Positions 25,206 through 33,456 of a DNA stretch of 64,000 nucleotides are shown here, piece by piece. The notes beneath the pieces were generated by a model. It saw only the letters and a list, made by a program, of their open reading frames with translations. It was not told the origin of the DNA and searched no databases. This stretch comes from Pyxidicoccus xibeiensis (GTDB lineage Bacteria; Myxococcota; Myxococcia; Myxococcales; Myxococcaceae). The position numbers were made by a program, and so were the translations under genes. The stretch lies in assembly GCF_024198175.1 (NCBI RefSeq), contig NZ_JAJVKV010000009.1, positions 310,001 to 374,000 on the forward strand, read 5' to 3'. Position 1 is the first letter of the stretch. Every line of letters begins with the position of its first letter.

Positions 25206-25395
25206 GCATGGCCTCGGGGGTAAGAGCCGACCCCGATCCGAGCAATGCCGGTGCCATGTCCGGAAATCCCCAGTGGTCTCGCAGAGTTGCAGCCCTCGTG
25301 GATTCCCGGGGGTGGGAGGGTGGGCTCGACCCCCCAACCTGGTGTGGAGTGTCGCCCCCATACCGGCGGGCACGAGGTGGCCGGGGCCTTCCGGC

Positions 25396-26277
25396 TCAGG
25401 ACTTCGGTGGCTCGCCCTTCTGGACGATGCGCAGCAGCCCTTCCTGGGTGACCGACGCCACGAGGCGGCCATCGCGGGTGTAGATGCTGCCTCGCGCGAG
25501 GCCGCGCGCGTTGCCGGCCCACGGGCTGTCCATGCTGTACAGCAGCCAGTCATTCACCTTCAGGTCGCCGTGGAACCAGAGGGCATGGTCCAGGCTCGCG
25601 CCGCGCAGGTGCGGCTGGAAGAAGCTGGCGGCGTGCGGCAGCAGCGCGGTGCTGATGAGGTTGAAGTCGGACGCATAGGCGAGCACGTACCGGTGCACCT
25701 GCGGATCCTCCGGCAGCTTCCCGTCGGCGCGGAACCAGACGTGCTTGACGGGCTCGTGCGCCTGGGGACTGAACGGGTCCACGTACGTCACCGGGCGCAT
25801 CTCGATGGGCTTGTCGCAGAGGAACTTCTCGCGCAGCCGCTCGGGGATGCGGTCGGCCTGGCGGCGGAGCAGCTCGATGTCGGTGGGCAACGACTCCGGC
25901 TCCGGCACCTTCGGCATGGGCGCGTGGTGCGAGTAGCCCGGCTCGTCGCCGTGGAAGGACGCCATCATGGTGAAGATGGGCTGGCCCTTCTGGATGGCGA
26001 CCACCCGGCGCGTGGTGATGCTGCCGCCGTCGCGCACGCGGTCCACGGTGTAGACGACGGGCAGGCTCGCGTCGCCCGCGCGCAGGAAGTAGCCATGCAG
26101 CGAGTGCACGTGCCGCTGCACGTCCACCGTCTGGCTGGCCGCCGACACCGCCTGCCCCAGCACCTGGCCGCCGAAGAGCTGGCGGAAGCCCAGGTCCTGA
26201 CTCCTGCCTCGGAAGAGGTTCTCCTCGATGGGTTCCAGCTTGAGGAGCTCCAACAGCTCATCCAGGACTCGACTCAT
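25396..26277 (-). CDS. tesB: Acyl-CoA thioesterase II
   Basis: A 293-residue double-hotdog thioesterase that hydrolyses medium/long-chain acyl-CoA to free acid and CoA in the cytoplasm. Family landmarks: FGGQVLGQAVSAASQTV, HSLHGYFLRAGDASLPVVY, FTMMASF, the Asp of YASDFNLISTALLPH and SLDHALWFH. Near the C-terminus NARGLARGSIYTRDGRLVASV contains the Thr/Gly region expected next to the catalytic Gln; the family Gln appears in VTQEGLLR. The ATG at 26277 follows GGAGAGGGGGCC. Length matches E. coli TesB (286). It is divergently oriented to the MORN/LRR gene. Confidence 0.93.
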   Translation of the reverse strand: MSRVLDELLELLKLEPIEENLFRGRSQDLGFRQLFGGQVLGQAVSAASQTVDVQRHVHSLHGYFLRAGDASLPVVYTVDRVRDGGSITTRRVVAIQKGQPIFTMMASFHGDEPGYSHHAPMPKVPEPESLPTDIELLRRQADRIPERLREKFLCDKPIEMRPVTYVDPFSPQAHEPVKHVWFRADGKLPEDPQVHRYVLAYASDFNLISTALLPHAASFFQPHLRGASLDHALWFHGDLKVNDWLLYSMDSPWAGNARGLARGSIYTRDGRLVASVTQEGLLRIVQKGEPPKS

Positions 26278-26371
26278 GGCCCCCTCTCCTACCGGACCCG
26301 GGCGCCGCTGTCTCGGGCGCTGGAGCCTGCCTCTCCGTTGGGAAACCGATGAAATCCCGTATCGTCCGCGA

Positions 26372-28882
26372 ATGACCGAGCCTGTGCGCCCCAAGTCCGT
26401 CCCCGCCGAGGCGTGGTGGAGCCCACCTGACAAGGAGTGGATCCTCGGGCCCCGTGACGCCGAGGGACGGCTCCACGGGAAGGTGCGCTACTGGCGGCCG
26501 GACGGGACGCTCTGCTGCATCTGCGACCTCGTGGAAGACCGGCCGCACGGGTCCTCGGTGCGCTTCCACGAGAGCGGCGAGGAGTCGCAGACGTGCACCT
26601 TCGTGGACGGTGAGCTCCATGGCACGCGGACGTGGTTCGCGACGGAGCAGCGCACCACCGAGGGCATGCACGCCGGGGGCATGAGCCCGAAGGTGCGCCG
26701 CATGGAGATGGACTACGAGCACGGCGTGTTCTTCGCCACGCGCTTCTTCGACGCGGACGGCAATGCGCTGTGCAGGGACGGCACGCCGCTGCCGCCCAGG
26801 CCCGCCACCGTGGACGCGAATGCCACGTTCCACGAGAGCCGGTGGATCAGCGGCCGGTGGAACGAGAAGGGCCAGCGCATGGGCCTCTTGCGCCACCACA
26901 CGCGCGAGGGCGTGCTCCTGGAGGAGACGGAGTGGCGCAATGACATCGCGAATGGAGTGCACCGCGTCTTCGAGGACAACGGCCACCCGCGCGAGGAGGT
27001 CACCTACCGCAGCGGCAAGCGCCACGGCACGGCCCGCACGTACCGCCTGGATGGCACGCTGGCCCGCAAGGCCGAAGTGTCCAAGGGGCAGTACCACGGC
27101 GTGCTGCGCGACTACGACGAGACGGGCACCCGCATCGTCCGCGAGGTCCGCTTCGAGCACGGCGTCCGGCTGACCCCTCCGGCCCCCGCTCCTGTGGTTC
27201 CCGAGCCGAGCCGCCCACCGCCCGAGGACTGGCGCGCGCGCGTCTGGCAGGAGGACCCCACCTCGCTCGACCTGTCCAACCTGGGGTTGGAGCGGCTCCC
27301 GGACGAGGTGCGCACGTTGCGGCGCCTCACCCTGCTGGAGCTGGTGAACAACCGCATCCGGAGCCTGCCCGCGTGGCTCGTGGAGCTGGAGTCGCTCGCG
27401 AACCTCACGCTGGGGCGGAACCACACGCCGGAGCCACGCACGGGCCGCGCCGTGGTGGCCCACCTCCGGCGCACCCGCGAGCTGCCCGCGACGGAGCGCC
27501 GCGTGCGCTTCTGTCTCTTCATGGGCGATGTCATCCAGGCGCGGAACGAGAAGGACGTGCCCGCCCTGGTGCGTGCCCTGGACGATGAGGACCCGAGCGT
27601 CCGGGCCTATGCGGAGGTGGCGCTCGCGGGCGCGCGTCCGAGCCCGCTGGTGCCCGGCCGGCGCGTCCACGTCCTGGGAGCCCCACGGCAGCGCCGGCCG
27701 TCGGAGCTTCGCCGCGAGCTGGAGGCCGCCGGGCTGGTGACGGTCTCCTCTCCCGAAGAGGCGGACGTGTTGTTCGCCTCGGGACGGACGAAGCTCGCCG
27801 GCGAGGCGCGTCCCATCGCAGTGGAGGCGGACCTGCCCGCGCGGCCCTGGGACTCGCGGGAGCTGGCCCGGCTCTGCGTCGCGGCGGAGGTCCATCCCCA
27901 GGCCGACGAGCGCCGCCGGGCCCGGGCCCGCTTCCGCCGCGAGGCTCCAGCGCCGCTCTGGGCCTTCGTCCATGGTTGCGCTCCGGCGCTGGCGACGGCG
28001 AACCCCGTCAAGCTGGTGCGGCGCATCCGGGTGCTCGGGCGCACCGGGTGGCTGGACGAGCGGACCCTCGCGGAGGAGGTCTTGCGGCACTCCGGACGGG
28101 GAGACGGGTACTTCCTCGAGGAGAGCGGCCCCCAGACGCGGAGCGTGCTGGCCAAGTGTCTCCAGAAGCGCACGCTCAACCTGGCCTGGAAGGGCCTGAG
28201 CCGGCTATGCCCGGAGGTGGGCGACCTCCCGGACGTCGCCCAGCTCAACCTCGAGGGGAACAAGCTCTCCGCGCTGCCGGAAGAGCTCGGCGACCTCTTC
28301 AGCCTGAACCTGCTCGACCTCCGGTTCAATCCGCTGAGGGCACTGCCCGCGGGACTCGCGCGGCTGAACCAGCTCCGCGAGCTGCGCCTGTCGAACACCG
28401 GGCTCCCCGTCACCGCGAGCGGGCCCCTCTTCACGCTCACCGCGCTGACCCGCCTCTATGTCGATGGCTGCGATTGGGGAAGGGTGCCCGACGCCATCGG
28501 CCAGCTCACGCGGCTGGAGTCGCTGCAGCTCGGTGACAACGGGCTGACGACGCTCCCGGACTCGCTCGCCCAGCTCCAGCGGCTCACCTTCCTGCACCTG
28601 ACCCACAATGACTTCGGCACCGTGCCCCGCGTCATCTTCGAGCTGCGCGCGCTGAAGACGCTCTGGCTGGAGGGCTGCAAGCTGCGCGAGCTGTCCGCGG
28701 ACCTCGAGCGACTCCAGGCGCTGGAGACGCTGTGCCTCTGGCACAACGCGCTGGAGTCGCTTCCCATCGATGCGCTGACCCGCCTCCCCCGCTTGAAGGA
28801 AGTGCGCATCCGCGACAACAAGCTCCCGCCCGGGACGGAGGCGAAGCTCCGGGCCGCGCTGCCCCGCTGCGTCATCTACTGA
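26372..28882 (+). CDS. MORN-like repeat / leucine-rich repeat mosaic protein
   Basis: An 836-residue cytoplasmic-looking protein with no signal. Residues 1-270 contain MORN-variant repeats (GRLHGKVRYWRPDGTL, GKRHGTARTYRLDGTL). A short LRR block follows (LDLSNLGLERLPDEVRTL), then a HEAT-like segment (ALVRALDDEDPSVRAYAEVA) and a BRCT-like stretch (VHVLGAPRQRRPSELRRELE, then EEADVLFASG). A larger C-terminal LRR block of 8 or more repeats of the L-x2-L-x-L-x2-N/G/L type ends the protein. All parts are protein-binding modules, suggesting a scaffold. The ATG at 26372 is chosen because the region upstream is the divergent promoter of tesB. The function is unknown. Confidence 0.75.
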   Translation: MTEPVRPKSVPAEAWWSPPDKEWILGPRDAEGRLHGKVRYWRPDGTLCCICDLVEDRPHGSSVRFHESGEESQTCTFVDGELHGTRTWFATEQRTTEGMHAGGMSPKVRRMEMDYEHGVFFATRFFDADGNALCRDGTPLPPRPATVDANATFHESRWISGRWNEKGQRMGLLRHHTREGVLLEETEWRNDIANGVHRVFEDNGHPREEVTYRSGKRHGTARTYRLDGTLARKAEVSKGQYHGVLRDYDETGTRIVREVRFEHGVRLTPPAPAPVVPEPSRPPPEDWRARVWQEDPTSLDLSNLGLERLPDEVRTLRRLTLLELVNNRIRSLPAWLVELESLANLTLGRNHTPEPRTGRAVVAHLRRTRELPATERRVRFCLFMGDVIQARNEKDVPALVRALDDEDPSVRAYAEVALAGARPSPLVPGRRVHVLGAPRQRRPSELRRELEAAGLVTVSSPEEADVLFASGRTKLAGEARPIAVEADLPARPWDSRELARLCVAAEVHPQADERRRARARFRREAPAPLWAFVHGCAPALATANPVKLVRRIRVLGRTGWLDERTLAEEVLRHSGRGDGYFLEESGPQTRSVLAKCLQKRTLNLAWKGLSRLCPEVGDLPDVAQLNLEGNKLSALPEELGDLFSLNLLDLRFNPLRALPAGLARLNQLRELRLSNTGLPVTASGPLFTLTALTRLYVDGCDWGRVPDAIGQLTRLESLQLGDNGLTTLPDSLAQLQRLTFLHLTHNDFGTVPRVIFELRALKTLWLEGCKLRELSADLERLQALETLCLWHNALESLPIDALTRLPRLKEVRIRDNKLPPGTEAKLRAALPRCVIY

Positions 28883-28991
28883 GACCGGGGCCACCTCGGA
28901 GAAAAGCGCGCGGAATGCCCACGCGCCTCCGCTGTTCGCGCGCCAGGACCCCTGCTTCATCCCGTCCGGCCCCTGGAAGCGAGCCCACCCC

Positions 28992-30635
28992 ATGATGCGC
29001 CGTCCCCTCCTCCTGCCCGTGCTGGCGCTGCTCACCGCCCCGGCCGCCTGCACCACCGCCCCGGCCCCGAAGCCCACCCCGGACTCCACCGCCGAGGTGG
29101 AGCGCTGGTGGGGCCATGTCCAGTACCTCGCCAGCGACGCGCTGGAGGGCCGGGACACCGGCAGCGAGGGCTACCGCAAGGCCTCCGCGTACGTCGCCGA
29201 GCAGCTCCAGGCGCTTGGCGTGCAGCCCGGGGCGGGTGGCGGCTACCTCCAGGAAATCGACCTGGTGTCGCGCCGGCTGGTGGAGGAGCGCTCGGGTGTG
29301 ACGCTCGTCCGGGACGGCCAGGAGACGCCGCTGGTGCTGGGCCAGGACGCCATCATCTCCCCTCGCGCGGGCGAGACGGGCACCGTGGACGCGCCCATGG
29401 TCTTCGTCGGCTACGGCCTGTCCATCCCCGAGGCCGGCCATGACGACTTCGCGGACATGGACCTGAAGGGCAAGGTGGCCGTCTTCCTGTACGGCGGCCC
29501 CGCGAGCATCTCCGGACCGCTGCGCGCGCACTCCGCCTCCAGCGCCGAGCGCGTGAAGGCGCTGCTCAAGGCGGGCGCCGTCGGCACCGTCCTCATCCAG
29601 AACCCGAAGCAGCAGGAGGTGCCCTGGTCTCGAGTCGCCGGGGCGCGCCACCAGCCCGCGATGCAGTTCGCGGACGCGGCGCTCAACGAGGACAAGGGCA
29701 TGCGCGTGGCCGTCACCTTCAACCCGGAGCACTCCGAGAAGCTCTTTGCCGGCAGTCCACACGGCTACAAGGCCCTCATCGCGCTGTCGGACGCGAACAA
29801 GCCGCTGCCCCGGTTCGAGCTGCCCACGCGGCTCAAGGCCCGGGTGGAGTTCGTCAACGCGCCGGTGAAGTCCGCCAACGTGGTGGGCGTGCTGCCCGGG
29901 AGCGACGCGGCGCTGGCGAAGGAGTACGTCGTCCTCTCCGCGCACCTGGACCACGTGGGCGTGGGCGCGCCCGTCAACGGCGACAACCTCTACAACGGCG
30001 CCATGGACAACGCGACGGGCGTGGCCGCGGTGCTGGAGGTGGCTCGCGCGCTCCAGGCCGCGAGGCCCAGGCGCTCCGTGCTCTTCACGCTGGTGACAGG
30101 CGAGGAGAAGGGCCTGCTCGGCTCGCGCTACTTCGCCGCGCGCCCCACCGTGCCCGGCGAGCAGCTGGTGGCCAACTTCAACCTGGACATGTTCCTGCCC
30201 CTCTTCGTCTTCAACTCCGTGGTCGGGTATGGCGCGGACGAGTCCTCGCTCGGCGGCTCGCTCGCGAAGGTGGCCGCGGCGCACGGCGTGAAGTCGCTGA
30301 AGGACCACGAGCCGCACCGCATGCTCTTCATCCGCAGCGACCAGTACGCCTTCATCCGCCAGGGTGTGCCGGCCCTGTCCTTCAAGTTCGGCTACGTGCC
30401 GGGCACCCCGGAGGAGCGCGTCTTCAAGGCCTGGTACACCGAGCGGTACCACGCGCCATCGGATGACCTGGCCCAGCCCATGGACAAACAGGGCGCCGTG
30501 GAGTTCGTCCGAATGCTGTCCGACCTGACGCGTACAGTGGCAGACGCTCCCGAGCGCCCCCGCTGGAATCCAGACAGCTTCTTCCGCCGCTTCGACACCA
30601 CGGGGACGCGAGGGGGAGTCAGCAAAGCCCCATAG
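28992..30635 (+). CDS. M28-family zinc aminopeptidase-like lipoprotein with PA domain
   Basis: A 547-residue envelope peptidase. A signal peptide ends in a lipobox (TAPAAC). Residues of about 120-240 form a PA (protease-associated) insert. The M28 catalytic domain follows with the five zinc ligands in order: His/Asp in LSAHLDHVGVG, Asp in GAMDNATG, the Glu pair in VTGEEKGLLGS, Asp in NLDMF and His in RYHAPSDD. All catalytic positions are present. It probably trims peptides outside the cytoplasm, as expected for a predatory, protein-degrading bacterium. It lies in the same direction as the preceding LRR gene, 109 bp downstream. Confidence 0.92.
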   Translation: MMRRPLLLPVLALLTAPAACTTAPAPKPTPDSTAEVERWWGHVQYLASDALEGRDTGSEGYRKASAYVAEQLQALGVQPGAGGGYLQEIDLVSRRLVEERSGVTLVRDGQETPLVLGQDAIISPRAGETGTVDAPMVFVGYGLSIPEAGHDDFADMDLKGKVAVFLYGGPASISGPLRAHSASSAERVKALLKAGAVGTVLIQNPKQQEVPWSRVAGARHQPAMQFADAALNEDKGMRVAVTFNPEHSEKLFAGSPHGYKALIALSDANKPLPRFELPTRLKARVEFVNAPVKSANVVGVLPGSDAALAKEYVVLSAHLDHVGVGAPVNGDNLYNGAMDNATGVAAVLEVARALQAARPRRSVLFTLVTGEEKGLLGSRYFAARPTVPGEQLVANFNLDMFLPLFVFNSVVGYGADESSLGGSLAKVAAAHGVKSLKDHEPHRMLFIRSDQYAFIRQGVPALSFKFGYVPGTPEERVFKAWYTERYHAPSDDLAQPMDKQGAVEFVRMLSDLTRTVADAPERPRWNPDSFFRRFDTTGTRGGVSKAP

Positions 30636-30679
30636 GGGTCGCAAGACACTTCATTCTCCTCTGTCGCATCGCGGCACGT

Positions 30680-30781
30680 TGACGCCCGGCGTCAGGCATT
30701 GGGCTCGCGGCAAGCCCCCCCAAAGACTGGGGGTGGCTTGAAGCGAGACGCCCAACTGCGTCACGCTTGGCGTTCAACGCC
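30680..30781 (+). promoter_or_regulatory. Three palindromic elements upstream of the BASS transporter
   Basis: Three symmetric elements lie in 102 bp. TGACGCC-C-GGCGTCA (30680-30694) is a 7-bp-arm palindrome. AAGCC/CCCCC pairing with GGGGG-T-GGCTT (30712-30739) forms a stable hairpin with a 7-nt loop. GGCGTT-C-AACGCC (30769-30781) is a 6-bp-arm palindrome 20 bp before the start codon. The first and last look like operator sites; the middle one may terminate transcription from the peptidase gene. Confidence 0.45.
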
Positions 30782-30801
30782 GGACAATCGACGGGGGGAG
30801 A

Positions 30802-31725
30802 ATGCAGGCCAACTCCATCGCCACAGACTTCATGATGGTCGCGCTCGGCATCATCATGCTGGGTCTCGGCCTGTCGCTGACGGTCGCGGACTTCAAGCGC
30901 GTCATCGTCTATCCGCGTGCGGTCATTGTCGGGCTGGTGTGCCAGATGTTCCTGCTGCCCGCCGCCTGCGCGCTGATCGCGCACGCGTTCGGCCTGCCTC
31001 CTGAGTTGGCCGTGGGGTTGATGCTGCTGGCGGCGTCTCCCGGCGGCGCCACGGCGAACCTCTTCAGCCACCTGGCGCGTGGCGACGTGGCGCTCAACAT
31101 CACGCTGACGGCGGTGAACAGCGCGCTGACGCTGATCACCCTGCCCCTCATCATCAACCTGTCGATGACGCACTTCATGGGCGAGGGCCGCGCGGTCCCC
31201 ATGCAGTTCGGCAAGGTGCTGCAGGTCTTCGCCATCGTGCTCGGCCCGGTGAGCCTGGGCATGTTCATCCGCTCCAAGCGCCCGAGCGTGGCGCTGAAGC
31301 TGGACAAGCCCATCCGCCTCCTGTCCGTCGCGTTCCTGGCGGCGCTGATTGCCGCCGCCGTCTACAAGGACCGCGCGAATGTGGGCACCTACTTCCAGCA
31401 GGTGGGCTCGGCCGCGCTCGCCTTCAACCTGGCCAGCATGGCGGTGGGCTACCTCGTGCCGCTGGCGCTGCGACTGCCGCGAAAGCAGGCGGTGGCCATC
31501 GGCATGGAGATTGGCATCCACAACGGGCTGCTCGCGATGACCATCGCCATGAGCCCCACGCTGCTGGCCAATCCCACCATGGCCATGCCCGCGGCCATCT
31601 ACAGCCTCATCATGTACTTCACCGCGGCGGCCTTCGGCTTCTTCGTCACCCGCGGCAACGCAGAAGCCCAGGACTCCTCGGCAGTGTCCCCCACCCCCAA
31701 CTCCACTCCGGAGAAGGTGTCGTAA
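30802..31725 (+). CDS. Bile acid:sodium symporter (BASS) family transporter
   Basis: A 307-residue inner-membrane protein with 9-10 helices. BASS landmarks are LGLGLSLTVADFKRV at the end of TM1, the conserved SPGGATANLFSHLARGDVAL crossover with the Gly-Gly turn, and GMEIGIHNGLLAMTIA in the second half (the E-x3-H/Q-N sodium/substrate region). Members co-transport sodium with organic anions such as bile acids, pyruvate or pantoate-like compounds; the substrate here is not evident. A GGGGGGAG site precedes the ATG. Its stop overlaps the start of the following envelope protein gene (TAATG). Confidence 0.92.
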   Translation: MQANSIATDFMMVALGIIMLGLGLSLTVADFKRVIVYPRAVIVGLVCQMFLLPAACALIAHAFGLPPELAVGLMLLAASPGGATANLFSHLARGDVALNITLTAVNSALTLITLPLIINLSMTHFMGEGRAVPMQFGKVLQVFAIVLGPVSLGMFIRSKRPSVALKLDKPIRLLSVAFLAALIAAAVYKDRANVGTYFQQVGSAALAFNLASMAVGYLVPLALRLPRKQAVAIGMEIGIHNGLLAMTIAMSPTLLANPTMAMPAAIYSLIMYFTAAAFGFFVTRGNAEAQDSSAVSPTPNSTPEKVS

Positions 31726-32723
31726 TGAAGATGATGCGCTCCCCGATGTCGATGTTCTCGCTGTCCCTGTGTCTCGGTCTCGCCGCTCCGGCCCTGGCGC
31801 AGGAAGAAGCAGCCCCCGCCGCGGCACAGCAGACGCCCACCCCCGAGGCCTCCGAGGCGTCTCCTGCCGTTCCCGCGAGCGCCGCCCCGATTGCTCCCCC
31901 CCTGGCGCCGAGCCTCCGGCTCTACTTCGCCAACGTCGACTTCCTGCGCGCCAACCCCATTGGCATCGAGTCGCAGAACCGCCTCATCCTCCAGAAGCGG
32001 CTGTCTGACAGCGAGAACATGCTGTTCCGCGACAACTTCCTCAGCGGCGCGCTGGCGCTGAAGCTCAACCCGGCCTCGATGAAGGTGGGCCCGGAGGTGA
32101 CGTTCCAGCCCATCGCGATGCTGAACGTGAAGGGCACGTTCGAGTACGTCCAGTACTTCGGCGCGTTCGGCTACCTCCAGTCCTACCCGGGCCCGCTGGG
32201 GGACTTCTCGGATGACGCGCGCGACCTGACGAAGGACAACGCGTACAGCACGAGCGGCACGCACTTCATGCTGGAGCCCACGGTGCAGGCGAAGGTGAAG
32301 TCCTTCGTGGTGCGCAGCAAGACGTCCATCGAGCGCTGGAACGTGGACCTGAACGAGGGCGACCAGGCGACGTTCTACGACGCCTTCCTGGACACGCTCG
32401 TCCCCGGCAAGGGCTGGGTGTTCACCAACGACTCCGACCTGCTGATGCTGGCGTCGCCGCAGCTCACCTTCGGCGCCCGGTTCAGCGCGGTGTTCCCCCA
32501 GTATGAGGACCTGGCCGAGGGCGTCACCAAGCCGGACAACAGCCACATGCGCATCGGCCCCATGGCGGCCTATGCGTTCAGCACGGACGAGGGCGGCTCG
32601 TTCAACCGGCCCACGCTCTTCGTCAACGTGGCGTGGTACCTGAAGCACCCGAACCGCGAGGGCGCGATGCCGTACGTCGCCGCCGGCTTCTCCTTCACGT
32701 CGGACATCATGAACATGGAGTAG
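31725..32723 (+). CDS. Outer-membrane beta-barrel-like protein coupled to the BASS transporter
   Basis: A 332-residue exported protein: signal peptide (SLSLCLGLAAPALAQ), then a Pro/Ala-rich spacer (about residues 27-65), then alternating hydrophobic/polar strands with aromatic girdle residues, consistent with a barrel. The end SFTSDIMNME lacks the classical terminal Phe, so a periplasmic or surface location is also possible. It shares a nucleotide with the transporter stop, and its Shine-Dalgarno (GGAG) lies inside that gene, which implies translational coupling. It may form an outer-membrane path for the same substrate; that is inference. Confidence 0.72.
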   Translation: MKMMRSPMSMFSLSLCLGLAAPALAQEEAAPAAAQQTPTPEASEASPAVPASAAPIAPPLAPSLRLYFANVDFLRANPIGIESQNRLILQKRLSDSENMLFRDNFLSGALALKLNPASMKVGPEVTFQPIAMLNVKGTFEYVQYFGAFGYLQSYPGPLGDFSDDARDLTKDNAYSTSGTHFMLEPTVQAKVKSFVVRSKTSIERWNVDLNEGDQATFYDAFLDTLVPGKGWVFTNDSDLLMLASPQLTFGARFSAVFPQYEDLAEGVTKPDNSHMRIGPMAAYAFSTDEGGSFNRPTLFVNVAWYLKHPNREGAMPYVAAGFSFTSDIMNME

Positions 32724-32752
32724 CCGCAGCCCTCACCGGGCAGCGACAGGAC

Positions 32753-32792
32753 GCCCGTGGCACCTCCTCACACAGGGGACGGCGCCACGGGC
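32753..32792. terminator. Terminator between convergent genes
   Basis: GCCCGTGGC (32753-32761) pairs with GCCACGGGC (32784-32792), followed by TTTCT on the plus strand. It lies between the envelope-protein gene and the convergent SlyD-like gene. Confidence 0.7.
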
Positions 32793-32807
32793 TTTCTGCT
32801 TCCGGCG

Positions 32808-33296
32808 TCAGTGGTCGTGGTCGTCGCCGGGGCCGTGCGCGTGGCCGTGCTCCAGCTCCTCGGCCGTGGCGGCGCGCACGTCACGCACGGTGACTTCGAA
32901 GTGGAGCGTCTTGCCGGCCAGGGGGTGGTTGAAGTCCACCAGCACGGTGTCCTTGCGCACTTCCTTGATGAAGAAGTCCACCTCGTCGCCGTCCGGGTCG
33001 GTGGCGCTGAGCACGCCGCCCTCCGCCAGCTCCAGGCCCTCGGGGAACTCGCTGCGGGGGACTTCCTCCAGCCCGTCCGGGTCGTAGTCGCCGTAGCCCT
33101 CGTCGGGGGTGACGACCACCTTCAGGGTGTCGCCGCGCGTCTTGCCCTCCAGCGCCTTCTCGAGGCCGGGGACGATTTCCTCATAGCCCTGCAGGTAGAC
33201 GAGCGGGTCACCGGGCTCGCTCTCGTCCACTGCCTTTCCGTCTCCGAGGTGAAGCCGGAAGTCGATGGAGACGACGCTGTCCTTGGTAATGTTCAT
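32808..33296 (-). CDS. slyD: FKBP-type peptidyl-prolyl isomerase, SlyD-like
   Basis: A 162-residue cytoplasmic folding helper. The FKBP half begins VSIDFRLHLGDGKAVDESEP, with PLVYLQGYEEIVPGLEKALEG as the active-site region. The inserted chaperone flap (IF domain) covers about residues 75-125, and the fold closes with VDFNHPLAGKTLHFEVTV, a near-exact SlyD signature. The C-terminus is His-rich (HGHAHGPGDDHDH), like the metal-binding tail of SlyD but shorter. The ATG at 33296 has GAGGG 4 nt upstream. Confidence 0.93.
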   Translation of the reverse strand: MNITKDSVVSIDFRLHLGDGKAVDESEPGDPLVYLQGYEEIVPGLEKALEGKTRGDTLKVVVTPDEGYGDYDPDGLEEVPRSEFPEGLELAEGGVLSATDPDGDEVDFFIKEVRKDTVLVDFNHPLAGKTLHFEVTVRDVRAATAEELEHGHAHGPGDDHDH

Positions 33297-33456
33297 GGGG
33301 CCCTCATAGCGCACGCTGACGCACCATGCCTCAAGGATGTGCCTGACTGACAATGCAGCGGGCGGCCCTTTCCGGGCTTCTGTTCGATTCCGGCGCCGGG
33401 AATGAAGCGTGGGTGTGGCGGTACGGGACGGGGCCCGGGCACTCCCGCGCGGCCGC

